This document shows positions 36,036 to 46,670 of a DNA stretch of 64,000 nucleotides, piece after piece. The translations under genes were made by a program, and so were the position numbers. The notes below the pieces were generated by a model. It was given only the letters and a program-made list of their open reading frames with translations, had not been told where the DNA came from and did no database searches. Position 1 is the stretch's first letter. Each line of letters starts with the position of its first letter. Origin of the DNA: Hirudo medicinalis (taxonomy: Eukaryota; Annelida; Clitellata; Hirudinida; Hirudinidae); NCBI GenBank assembly GCA_011800805.1, contig MPNW01000076.1, forward strand, positions 1,920 to 65,919, given 5' to 3'.

Positions 36036-36942
36036 CTAGACGTGAAAAACCCATTTTAATTTCAAGAAATTATCAACTAAACAATTCAAAATATTTCCAC
36101 ATACCGACGAGGCAGACTTTCTCATTAGCTTTACTTTGAATTGAGTAGAAGAATCTTCAGCTTTGGCAACTTGAGGTGGTAGGACCGGCTCTTCGACAGT
36201 AGCAATCATGCTAATTTCATCCTTATCCAGTGACTTTTCACTGTTATCAGCATCTTCTCGCTGTATGCAGGGAGGAGCAACAACTTCCGCACTAACTGCA
36301 ACCCTGGTTTCTTCCTTCTTCATGATTCCTAAGTAATATATCCGTCGATCGATTACATCTGGAAGCAAAAAATTACTTGGAACTCTTAGAGAATATCACT
36401 AAAGAACGCAGCAGAATGCAATACTAACAGGCAAGGCTTAATGCGAATAAGCAAATTATCAGCGACGACACAATAAACTCTGAAAGATATAACATAGAAT
36501 TGACGTCATAAAAAAAAAACTTAAACAAACCAGCAAAATGCACTTACCAACGTTTCTTTGCATGAATATTAATGTCGACTTCAAACCGCTCAAAGCGTAA
36601 TAGTTAATTATTGATTTTAGAGCTTCAAATTTGCACAAATTTGATGAAAAAACTGAGCTGCCCTTGTGGGCCATATCCTTGCAATGTTGTATTTTGCTTT
36701 GAAAAACCTGCTCATTATTTCTTACTTCCCACCACCATATTTCTCCTGCTTCATATTTTTTGACCTCCTCAGCATATCTAAAAGTTATTAGTTTGTTTGA
36801 AAAGTTGTAAGAAAACAGAATATATATGCATCCATCAATTTATTTAATACTTTGAGTCGACTTGGCTGCCGAATAAATAAAATAATCCTCCAGTCAACAA
36901 GTCAAATGCCGAAAGTATGAAAACCAGCGCAAATACTCCCAT
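36036..36942 (-). CDS. unrecognised membrane protein, two hydrophobic segments
   Basis: I do not recognise the family. Exons: 36942-36851, 36777-36548, 36479-36429, 36358 onward. The last exon either splices at 36105 (TCG|GTATGT) or reads through to a stop at 36036, giving 209 residues plus an unknown tail, or 232 residues. Phases agree at each junction. The first exon is hydrophobic (MGVFALVFILSAFDLL), then about 85 residues with two cysteines and the Trp cluster GEIWWWEVRN. A second hydrophobic segment is IVSSLIICLFALSLAYV, followed by an acidic, Ser-rich probably cytosolic tail. The topology suggests an extracellular loop between two helices. All four exons lie within 1 kb. Confidence 0.5.
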
Positions 36943-39412
36943 TATTATTTAAACTAAACCACGAATCCTTAAGACATTTACAAATTGTAAAAATTGATTA
37001 TTATAACGGATAAGTTGTTCCTCAAAAATGTCTAAGCTTGCCCACGGAATACCAAAATAACCGTCAGCAATACGTCAATTTGAAATTGTTTTCCTACAAA
37101 AATCGTAAATAAAGATAGAGCTCTATTAAAGAATAAATTTATTAAATTATGAAGCAATTTAACAATTAAATTTTACATAAAATCTGTTAATTTTCTGAAA
37201 AATGTTTTCAATTTATTTATTTATTTTTTAAAGAATTATATAATAGATAGTGGTCGTGCAGAAAATACAATAAATGCCAAGAGACAGCATATTGTATCTA
37301 CAAGTATCTCCCGACTTCATTATTGTCAAAGTAATATTGAGTTTTAATTATAAGAATTGCCACGATGAATGAAATTCTTCGCCTATCCTTCCCCTTCTAC
37401 AAACAGTTTGCAAACCGTCATAGTTTTCTTTGAACTTCTGATGCTAATTTATTGGAATCTTACATGGCAAAGCTCAAAAATGACGAAAAATGTATGCTGG
37501 AAAAGTTATAAATGACTCAAGGTCAAATGCGTTTTCCAGTAATACCATGTTAATTAATAATTATGAACTAATTTTTAAGCGACAGTTTGAGACCATAACA
37601 TTTCGACAAATATATTTAATTTATTGAAACAAATATTATAGCAAATTTTTTTAGAACTGTCAAATTTTAGGTAATATAAGAAAATGAACCGGATGATTAG
37701 GAGAGTCTGAGAGTAGGTGAAGTGTGTTTAGCGACTGTTTGCGACGGTTCGTTCCAGGATTCCTTTCCAAATATTTGGAAAATATTTGGTTAGTCTGTTG
37801 TAAAATCACATCTTGTTATTAAGAATCATTCGAAGAACGATTCAGAAGATCAATTTACATTTTGGTAAATAATATTAATCTTATGTTAATGGGGTGCCAA
37901 GGGCTACAAACAACTCGTAATTTTTAATAATAATCTTTTTATATAATATTATTCAAAGCAATTATATTAGACAATGGACTAATATCATATAATGAAAAAT
38001 GTTTTAAGAAAGTTTCCAGGAGATGTAAGAGTCATGAATAAAATTACAATTAATTGTTATTAATTAATTTATTAATAAATGAGCAAGTGCCTTGCTTTTG
38101 ATAAAATTGTTCTAGACTAACAATATGTGGGCACAAAGATTAAACCTAATTGATTAATTTGGAGCAATTGAATCATTATGTTGGAAATGGATTTTGAAAT
38201 ATCCAAGTTCATTTTGACTAATCATTAATAATATGCTGCATGCCATTAATTTACATTTAGAATTACATTTTTTAGTGTTATTGACACTAACAGCTTATTT
38301 TTTGATTTGGCCAAATAAAATATAATAAATAGAATATGATAAATCAAGAAAACCACCTAACAGCCTAAGGATTGTTCCTAAGGGATTTACATCACTAAAA
38401 AAACCAACCAGGAGGACGAAATTTGAAAATAACATTTCAATCGATTTTGGTTATAGAGGGAGAACAGTACAACCTTTTTAAATGAGTTATTTAACTTCAG
38501 TACGGACGACATCGAAATAGTGGCGAGTCAATAATAAACCTTTTAAGCGATGAAAGGAGAACTATTTAAGTTTTGGAATTTTTATGGCCTAAACATGTGA
38601 TTGAACTTAATAGCCTGCAATTATTTTTTGTATTCTCTAGGCAATTGATCATGATATGAAAGTTTTTTAAATTGCTTCCTGTATAATGCTCCTTTTTTAA
38701 TGCCATCTTATTATTTAGAAATTGTTCTTTGATAGGTTAAAGTCAGTTTTTTTTTATTTGGGAAGCAGTGCTAATGTTGTTTTAATGTGTTTAATTGCAA
38801 ACTTTTTAAATGTTGAGCTTTTGCATCTGACATGGATACATAAGGTGCTTGAAAGATTGGCTAAATAAAAAAAATTCTATACTTTTAAACATTTCAGCTT
38901 TATGAATTTATTCATATTTTTAGACTTTAAAATTGTTTTTAAAATTAACATTCAATAGATTATTGTAACTTCAAACCATTTATTTTACATGGATATTATT
39001 ACTAATTGTTTTTTAATCAATTTTTGATTTTTTTTGTAATATTCAAAATTCTTGCTATTTTGAGAATAATGGTAATAGGTATATCTGTGTAGTGTTATAA
39101 CCATCATAGGAGTGCTCTTCACATTAACATTTTTAGTATTAACATTTCTGCCCAAACAACTGATGTTTGTTCTTGTCGCTTATTCCTCTCTCATTAGTCA
39201 GCTTCTCTCTCTCCTCGTGCAGGTGATTTGATTGATTCATGAAGGTTCTCATGAGCCTCTTGTTATTGAAGACCTATGATGCTGTAGGGTTACATGTAGG
39301 GGGTTACATTTTCATGCCAGCCAGTGGAGCTTCTATCATGGGTGTCACTCATACTTTGCTTTCTTTCAAAGCCTCTTTCATCGGCCATGTGTACTGCCAG
39401 AGACAGATCATT

Positions 39413-39552
39413 TCATGCATCACAGAACGCAGACTTGGAACGATCTTCCTTGGTCTGGGCTCCTGCAGCATGCTAAGTCATCTAAGACAGTAGCTTCATT
39501 TAAAATCATTCTTAAAACTCTTAAAATTCTGTTCAGCCAATGCATATGTTAA
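39413..39552 (+). pseudogene. LINE reverse-transcriptase C-terminal remnant, second
   Basis: One frame reads HHRTQTWNDLPW, and later VASFKIILKTLKILF before a stop. This is the common LINE ORF2 end pattern (R-W-N-LP then SF-LK-LF). Nothing upstream is preserved. It is different in sequence from the remnant at 25186. Confidence 0.45.
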
Positions 39553-39965
39553 CCCATGCTTTGATATGTTTTTTTTGTTGATTTGTTTTTTAGATCTGGT
39601 TCGCCTGCATGTTTAGATTGAACAAGATTGCCTTTTTTTTTATCCTGACGTGGATACTCTGACACTTAAAATAAGTGCTAATTTAATAAATAAAATTGGC
39701 CTTCCAATGACATTTTTGAGCAATTTCTTAATGATCTTGTATTGCAATATACATCAACCATGAGTAAGAGTATAAGTACAACCTGAAAGCTTGTGCTGGG
39801 ATGCCTGAGTCTCACCAGAGCTCACACTTGGTGTCTTCCTTTGACCCCAATTAATCCTTAATCTTTGCAAATTCTTCCTAGAAGGTTTGTGCTGCTCCAT
39901 GTACATTTTGAGTATTCCCACATAATGTTGTGAAATTAGGTCGAGATATTCATTTGAGTTCAAGA

Positions 39966-40072
39966 AAATTGATAAATCTATGAACCTAATGTACTCCAGT
40001 GCATTGAGCGAAAAATTGGCCTATGTGATTCCCCGTGTGATGGCCATATTTGTGATGCTGGCCATTTTATAC
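39966..40072 (+). repeat. dispersed repeat family B, copy 1
   Basis: Shares AAAATTGATAAATCTA, then CTAATGTA and GAAAAATTGGCC, in the same order with the copy at 46233-46352. No known family recognised. Confidence 0.55.
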
Positions 40073-40670
40073 CCTTTGGTGGGCCGCCTGTCAAATACCG
40101 CCTCACTGTATTCCTCACGGATGGCTTTACCATGTCTTCCCATATAGACCATCAACCCCTGGCACTGATTTTTAGACTCGTTCTCTCCATTATCCTTCTT
40201 TCCTGAATAAACTGGCTTGCTCTAAATCCTGAACAAGACTCAGACCATCTATCAAAGGGGTTCCATCCCACTGCATCATGGCCCAGCTAGACTGGACCTC
40301 ATGCTTTCTCAAATTGCTGAAATTAGGCTTTTTATGATGTTTTCGCTTGGGCTCATGAGAAAATATAGAATTTAAATCTTTTAGGAGATGAATTGTGAAA
40401 GTGGAGTGGAATATTTTTGAAAGCGAATTTACAATAATTGAAGCAATTTTTTTATTAAGATGCTAAACTCCTGCACTTAAAAATTATTTCTTTAGCTTAA
40501 AAATTAATTCCTGAAACTATGAAAACATTGCACAAATTGCTAAATTATGAAGCTTCATTAATTTCTCCCAAACCATTGACATTGAAGGGAATGCTCGTGA
40601 GGGTGATGTGTGTTGATGCAATTTGTTGCAATTTCACAGTTTTATTTTACTGGTTTCAGATTCAATCGCT

Positions 40671-41684
40671 ATGGAAACTGATACTAAAGCATCTGCTCCT
40701 CCAAATTTTCCCCCTCCTCCACCTTATGCAGCTAACTTTGGACCAGCACCTGGATTTTCAGGTTTGTAAAGCCTCTTTTTTGGTTATTTCCGTCAACAAA
40801 AAGGAAAGATTTATTTCTGGCCTTTTTAATTTGGAGTCCATTGTTTAATAAATAAAGATATTAATTAATCAGGTCCTCCGGGAGAATTTCCTCAACAACC
40901 GGGTTATCCAGGTTACCCGTCTTACCCTCAGCATCTCTACCCAGGTCAACCGGGGTATCCTCATGTGCCTCCACCTTTAAACCAACCAAGTGAGCTAAAA
41001 TTTAAATTAAATTTGTTCTCATTGGATAGCTTATGAAATGATGTTTATTTGTTGAGTTCACATCAAAATAATTTATCACAGTTGCAAGAATTACATAATA
41101 ATTGTGTATTATGCTATCAACATGAATGCTGCTAAAATACACATACCTTAATGATTTTAATGAGCTGACCAGATTGTCAATTAACAATCTTTGGGGGAAA
41201 TGTTTGAGAAATAAAAGGTTGAGTTCACATTGTCACAGTAAAATTATTGCTCAATATAACAATTATATGCATAATAAACTGAGCTCTGTTGCATGTAATG
41301 GTCAGCAAGCATTTTTAGAAGCCAAGTTTTGTTCAATAGCAGTTGTGGTCCAAGCACCTGTGCTGACTGCCTACAATAGGGGATTCAGAGAGATCCCTAT
41401 GCCCACCACCTGTCCTGGATGCGGTGCGTCCATCGTCACCCGAACTGAATTTGAAGCTGGAGTGCTGACTTGGATTCTGTGCATTGTGATCTTTACCTTT
41501 GGGTTACATCACTTGATGTCTAAATTAGTAATTCCCAATATCACTTTGTTCACTTATTATAAATTTTTAATTCAGACTTTTTCTGGGATGCTGCCTGATT
41601 CCATTTTGTATAAACAGTCTCAAGGATGTTATACACACTTGCCCCAACTGCCAATGTGTGGTTGCCAAGTACAACAGAATATGA
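40671..41684 (+). CDS. LITAF: LITAF-domain membrane protein
   Basis: Monotopic late-endosome/lysosome protein of the LITAF/CDIP family. Four exons: 40671-40761, 40873-40989, 41340-41502, 41576-41684; 159 aa. The N-terminus is Pro/Tyr/Gly-rich, with a PPPY motif for WW domains (for example NEDD4 ligases) and GYP/SYP repeats. The LITAF domain is complete. The first zinc half-site is CPGC (MPTTCPGCGASIVTRTEFEA), followed by a hydrophobic hairpin (GVLTWILCIVIFTFG, LFLGCCLIPFC). The second half-site is CPNCQC (VIHTCPNCQCVVAKY). Length and architecture match human LITAF (161 aa). The start is the first ATG after the acceptor at 40660, so a 5' UTR exon is likely. The gene is convergent with the sirtuin gene, about 350 bases away. 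Confidence 0.9.
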
Positions 41685-42035
41685 AGCAGGATGTTACAGC
41701 AAGGACATGTAGACAACTTTAAAATTAAATCAATTGTTTAATCGTCCCTCAAATCAATGCAACTCATACAGATGCAGTATGTTCCTATGGGTTTGCATCT
41801 TTTTTGCTTTGATTAGTTGATCGTAATTGCTTTTGAATGTTTTTTTGACTTTGCAATTACAATTCAGACAATTTTATTCAATGTTGAATCATGAAAAACT
41901 CGGAGAATATGTTTTAGCCATCATTTTTTTTTATGCTTTACGAGAATTATGTTTTACGTTGCAAAACATTTGAACAATTTCTACTTTCCAAATCATGGAT
42001 TATTGTCATAACTTTTTCTGTTAATAAACTGAAGT

Positions 42036-44030
42036 TCAAGACGTCCCCCTCATAATGCTGTTCATGTCATCCTGCCAACCGAGCTTATGTGCAAACATCG
42101 CCAGACCTTCGATCAAGTCTCCTGCATTTGAAATACTATTTAGTTTCAGAACATGCTTTTTCTAACCATTTACGATAATACATATATTCTACTGTCATTG
42201 GATGATGAGACTCATCTCGTCCATTTATACTAGTAACTTCGTCTAAGCCTAATTCCATCTAAGTGTTGGGTGATGAAATGAATATTCATGGGTACCTTTG
42301 ACCACGACGTCGTTAGGCAGATTCATCGTGAAAGGTCCCACAGTATCCCTATTGAAGAGCACTCTTGGACATTTGGGGTTGGTTTCTTCTACTATGGCAG
42401 CAAATGGATATACCTGAATCAGGTCGTGAAAATAAATGCTTGATGCTTACTAATAAAGATAATAATACATAGGGACATCAAATCCAACAAAAATATGATA
42501 TTACAACAAAAGTGTATGTGCTTGTCAACTTGGAGAGCTGCGTTCCTGGATGCAGTACGGATGATGTGTTGCATTCGCAACCTGGCCTTATGAACCCTTG
42601 GGAAACTGCGCTGTACCACTTAGGTGGTTGTCGTGATGGTCTGTTAAAGATTATGTGGGCACTAACTCAACAAAAAACACTGCTGAAAGGAAAATTGCCA
42701 GGTCATAAAAAATTACCTCAAGTGATGTCCCCATAACTAGTAACAGATCACAGATTTTGAGGTCGTCAATGTACTTGTAAAATCTCAAAGGCAAATTTTC
42801 CCCAAAGAAGACCACATCAGGCTTTATGATGCCCTGAAAGCAAAGTTTGTCCTCAAAATTGGTCTAAAGATTAAACTGATTTTCAGTTTAATTTACCTTG
42901 CATTTGGGCCTCTTGCAAAATGGTTCAGCCATTTTAATGGCTTGCTGGATCAAAGAGGCAAAAAATAGACATGATTTACAACATTCTGAAGTTTTGGAAA
43001 TGTTATTTGAGTTTAGTTTAGTTTAGATCTTTGGATTGCTTTATATATTCAAATCGTATGTGAAGGCATTGCAATTGCCCAACTATTTAAGTAGTGTCAT
43101 CTCCCAAGGGTGCTCCCTGATGGTGCATGCTGGGTTGCAAACAGCATTCATAATGTTAGCTTTTTAGCATCTCGTGCAGGAATGCAATCCCACAGCTAAT
43201 CTGCATGCCAAGTTAGCATATGTTATGCATGTTTGTCCTCTAAAACTCCCAATAATTTTACCTGAACATCTTCTTGGCTATACTGAAGCCTACACAAAGT
43301 GCATGTTGCAGTATTAAAGGAGCCATGAGCCTCAATCAGTTTGCTTTCAGGAATTCCAGATGCTGATTAAGTAACCTTTGTTGAAATTGTGTTCAATTTT
43401 AGAACAACCACTCACATCTTTCCAGTCCATCAATATTTTGTGTATATAGACGCAGCAACACCTCTTTCTCATGTAAGAGTGAAATGAAATAATGAGCATA
43501 ATTTGGCTTGTACTGTCCCATTGAACAAAGTTGCTTGGCAACTGTGTAGAAAGGTCTTGGATTTTGCAGAAAGTAATTGATTTCAAAAATAGCTTCTGGA
43601 TATGGAATATTGTAAGGTGCAAGATTGTCATAAAGCCCACTACCTGGAGTCCTGAGTGATATAAAGCAATTACACTCATGTTAAAATAAATCTTTAAAAT
43701 TTTGAAATGAAATTTAAATTTGTATTTTTAAATTACCTAAAGTCCGGAACTCCACTAGCCGTGCTTAGGCCAGCTCCACACAAAACTACTATTCTTTTGA
43801 CATTTTGACGTTTGATGCTCTCCACTATATCGTCGATTGAAAGGGAGCACGATGGTCTGAAGAAGTAAGGTCAATTCAGAGTCAACCCTGTCGACTATAA
43901 CAATTGTGCCACTTAAAACGTGTGAATGTCCGGAGCTTACTTACGCTTTGCATGAACCTCTGGATAAGTGTTTGATCTCTGTTGTGATGCTTAAAAGCAT
44001 GTTCTTAGAACATTGCAAGAAACGAGACAT
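42036..44030 (-). CDS. SIRT3: SIRT3-like mitochondrial NAD+-dependent deacylase
   Basis: Class I sirtuin. Eight exons: 44030-43945, 43856-43737, 43651-43416, 43362-43262, 42944-42897, 42833-42717, 42413-42296, 42121-42036; 303 aa. NAD motifs are present: [22 protein letters not shown], and the catalytic His in EAHGSF; then [12 protein letters not shown] and [30 protein letters not shown] is SIRT3-type rather than SIRT2-type. The first 28 residues ([20 protein letters not shown]) are basic/hydroxylated and fit a mitochondrial presequence. The zinc site is odd: CTLC is normal, but the second pair is CKRPKC (C-x4-C), where sirtuins have C-x2-C. The C-terminus ends soon after the Rossmann fold. 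A tRNA-like sequence sits just upstream. Confidence 0.9.
43084..43215 (+). repeat. dispersed repeat family A, copy 3 (intron of sirtuin)
   Basis: Contains CCCAAGGGTGCTCC, GCTGGGTTGCAAAC, CTCGTGCAGGAATGC and CTGCATGCC in the same order as the other family A copies. More diverged than copies 1 and 4. Confidence 0.45.
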
Positions 44031-44049
44031 TTTAAACCCCAGCAGTTAG

Positions 44050-44130
44050 TTACTCGGTAGCCGAGTGGTTAAGGCTTTCGCTTTGATGCGGCTCGGTTAG
44101 GAGTTCAAATACTAGCCGCTCGCAAGAGTT
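44050..44130 (+). ncRNA. tRNA-Ser-like sequence (SINE head or tRNA pseudogene)
   Basis: TAGCCGAGTGGTTAAGG is an excellent Pol III A box of the Ser/Leu type. A CGC/GCG anticodon-like stem encloses TTTGAT (anticodon TGA). AGTTCAAAT resembles a B box. The acceptor ends do not pair, so a functional tRNA is unlikely. It lies 20-100 bases upstream of the sirtuin start. Confidence 0.5.
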
Positions 44131-44893
44131 TCTATAGCCAAGTATCGTTAGTTTTCTGAAACAATTTGCGATTGGAAATACCATTCATTCATAAAAATTT
44201 GCTATTTTGTTGTTTTTGCTGAATTCAATTTATCGTCCAAAAAAACAAACGTCGACCGCGTTGAAGCAATTCCCCGCGTCACATCATTATGAGAAGGAGA
44301 CTAGGCTAAGCTCTCCAGTCGCGTAGAAGGGGAAGGATAGAGTGTTTAATACTGTTCTAGATTAACGTGTATTGTAGAACTCGATTGGGACGGTTGCCGT
44401 ATTGGTTCTTATTCGTGCAGCCATTGTGAAAAATGGAAGTCTAATGGTTAACCTGGTCCAGCTTTACACAGCTAGAAATTAGCCTTGCTAGCTCATGATA
44501 GCTATCCAGGCGATAATCTATAGCTAAGCTCGTACTGTGATAGAATTACATTTACTAAATGATTAAGACGGACTGGTTCAAGTGTAGCTCAGGTTGACAA
44601 TCATTAATCCGGAATCATTTGGATCTGGGGAGTGCCGGATTATTGATTGATTACTTTATAGAATACACCTAACCCACTAGCTAACCACCTCATCCTAAAA
44701 TTAAATTACCTAACGACTCTTTACAAATTGGTTAATAAAGAAAAGGGAATTATCAAATGAAATTCAGGTGAAGTTTTAATGAAACCCAGATAAAATAATT
44801 GGTCCATTACTTCTATTGATTTACACAGGAAAGATCATCATTGCCCTTCCAAATTGAAGAGCTGAAATGTGCAACTAGGAGCACATTTACATG

Positions 44894-45320
44894 TCCTGAG
44901 TTGAATTGCTATCAGATTTGACATGTTCATCATCTTGTAAAGTGAGTGATGTATCAGGAAATGATGGGAATGGTGGCAACTCATCTGAGTGAGAAGATAT
45001 CAAAGGCAGTGGATTTGCAAGTGATGAGGGATTTCAGGATTAGCATCTGGGTGAACAGATGGTGAAGACAATGGATTTTCAAGTGAAGTCACCTCTGAAC
45101 AATAGCTGTAGCTATTTAAAAAAATATATTTTGCAAGCTGACCTGTTTCATATATTTTGGCCTTTCTTTGATTAGTTATCCGACAGCATGTAAATGTTCA
45201 TTATTTCTTGCTCAATTATAAGACTGCATTGCTCTAGACTTTTCAGCAGTTCCCCTGTCAGCTGAACTAACTGATCAATAGAAACTCTTTTTGCTACATC
45301 TTCTACATATATGGCCTAAT
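44894..45320 (-). pseudogene. possible decayed coding sequence
   Basis: A minus-strand frame after an acceptor near 45318 reads VEDVAKRVSIDQLVQLTGEL and ends at a stop about 40 codons later. Further on, near-repeats SLENPLSSPS and SLANPLPLIS lie in shifted frames. Family unknown; it could be the tail of a dead or unfinished gene. Confidence 0.25.
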
Positions 45321-45442
45321 ATGTCCAATAATTGTTTAAATGATAGAAGTACAAAGTTAATTGACATTATTATAGATGGATTCTGGAAAGAGGTTTTATG
45401 TTACTGAAAATAATCAAATAAATATGAATTTGTTTATTTCAG

Positions 45443-45608
45443 AGATATCAATCGCCCTGTGAAGGTTATGAGCCGTAATATGAATGATCCTAAAAGTTAT
45501 GGAACCATATTACGGAACAAGTTCATCTCTAGGGAGAACTCAAAACACTTGATAAACATCAGAGATGAGTTGTCCGAGAATCTACCAAGGGGATTAGCTC
45601 AACAGTAG
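45443..45608 (+). other. unassigned candidate 3' exon
   Basis: After a good acceptor (TTTATTTCAG), a 54-codon frame runs to a stop. It contains DINRPVKVMSRNMNDPKSYG and TILRNKFISRENSKHL. Its composition looks coding. A distant likeness to the segment after dystrophin ZZ domains (LKNKF...KH) is too weak to name. No upstream exon was found on this strand. Confidence 0.3.
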
Positions 45609-46232
45609 ACTATAAAAATAAGCTTGATTTTGAGGTAACAGCATATTCAAATGTCTTGGAAGAATTGGTTTACGGAAGTTCGTTAAGTACCAGCATAAAC
45701 CATATCTAAAAGAGGCTCACAATTAAACAGGACACGGGGAAATGGTGAATTTTGAGATGAACTGAGACTGGCTTACTTTTCTGATCACAAAATGGAACTT
45801 AGATGTTCCAGATGACTTTAAATATTACTGCTATAATGTTGGAGGGTCTCAAAAATATTTGTCAAACGAAATTTCCAAGATGGCTCGGTAATGGTCTAAA
45901 CCGCCATTTCTTCCACTGTTCATCTGAACTTGTTTTCTTAGAGTGGAAGAAGAATTCATCGAATTACATAGACATCACTGATCAAGTATCTAGTTCCACT
46001 ATTACAAAATGTTGCAAATTTTAAGATGTCTTAGCCATTTGCAGCATGTTAACGTTCCCTTACACATTTCAAGGCGGACAAACACCTTCTCTCCTGGAAA
46101 TGAATTTGAAAGTTTTTGTGATTTCTATAAACATGAAAATTTATGTTCTCCACTGTTTCTGGTCGATCTACGTACATTGTAAACATTTCCAGTTTTGTGT
46201 GTGTGAAATTAGGACAAAGTTCAAAGACGAGT

Positions 46233-46352
46233 TTAATAAAATTGATAAATCTACGAATCTAATGTATACCAGAATATTGTTTGAAAAATTGGCCCAAGTT
46301 ATCAAAATACGTAATTGGCCATATCCAAATGTTCAATGAATTGGGCCATTTC
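46233..46352 (+). repeat. dispersed repeat family B, copy 2
   Basis: Shares ATTGATAAATCTA, CTAATGTA and GAAAAATTGGCC in order with 39966-40072. Lies 320 bases from the 3' end of the channel gene. Confidence 0.55.
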
Positions 46353-46670
46353 ACAACTTTTGGCGGGTCGCCATTTGAATACCCCTGTCATAGCACAAGA
46401 AGTATTGTTCACTTCAGTTGGAAACCACATTACAAAACAGCATTCAACTACATCCGATATTTAAGTTTACAGCTTTGCAAGACATGAAAACATGAAAGAC
46501 ATGAAATAATTTATTTAAACGATAGGTCTCCTTTTAAAATCAAGTTAACAATGGCTTGTGGAGATTTAAAAATGGGTCTGACATCCTCCTCATAGCATTG
46601 TATTTATCACCAATGATTTTCTTCACTCTATGAATTCTAAATATTGAACTTTTTTTATTTATAAAGTCTA

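Larger units (their letters stand above)
36943..40670. other. longest gene-poor stretch, with LINE and repeat remnants
   Basis: About 3.7 kb, mostly AT-rich. It contains a decayed LINE tail at 39413-39552 and one copy of dispersed repeat family B at 39966-40072. Phrases near 40096-40180 weakly recall a retroelement RNase H segment (DHQPLALIF) but are not convincing. A 5' exon of the LITAF gene may lie near 40500-40640. Confidence 0.45.

Noticed and set aside
40096..40300. Phrases resembling a Ty3/gypsy RNase H segment (DHQPLALIF)
   Set aside because: Only one short string fits; flanking residues and frames do not follow the RNase H order.
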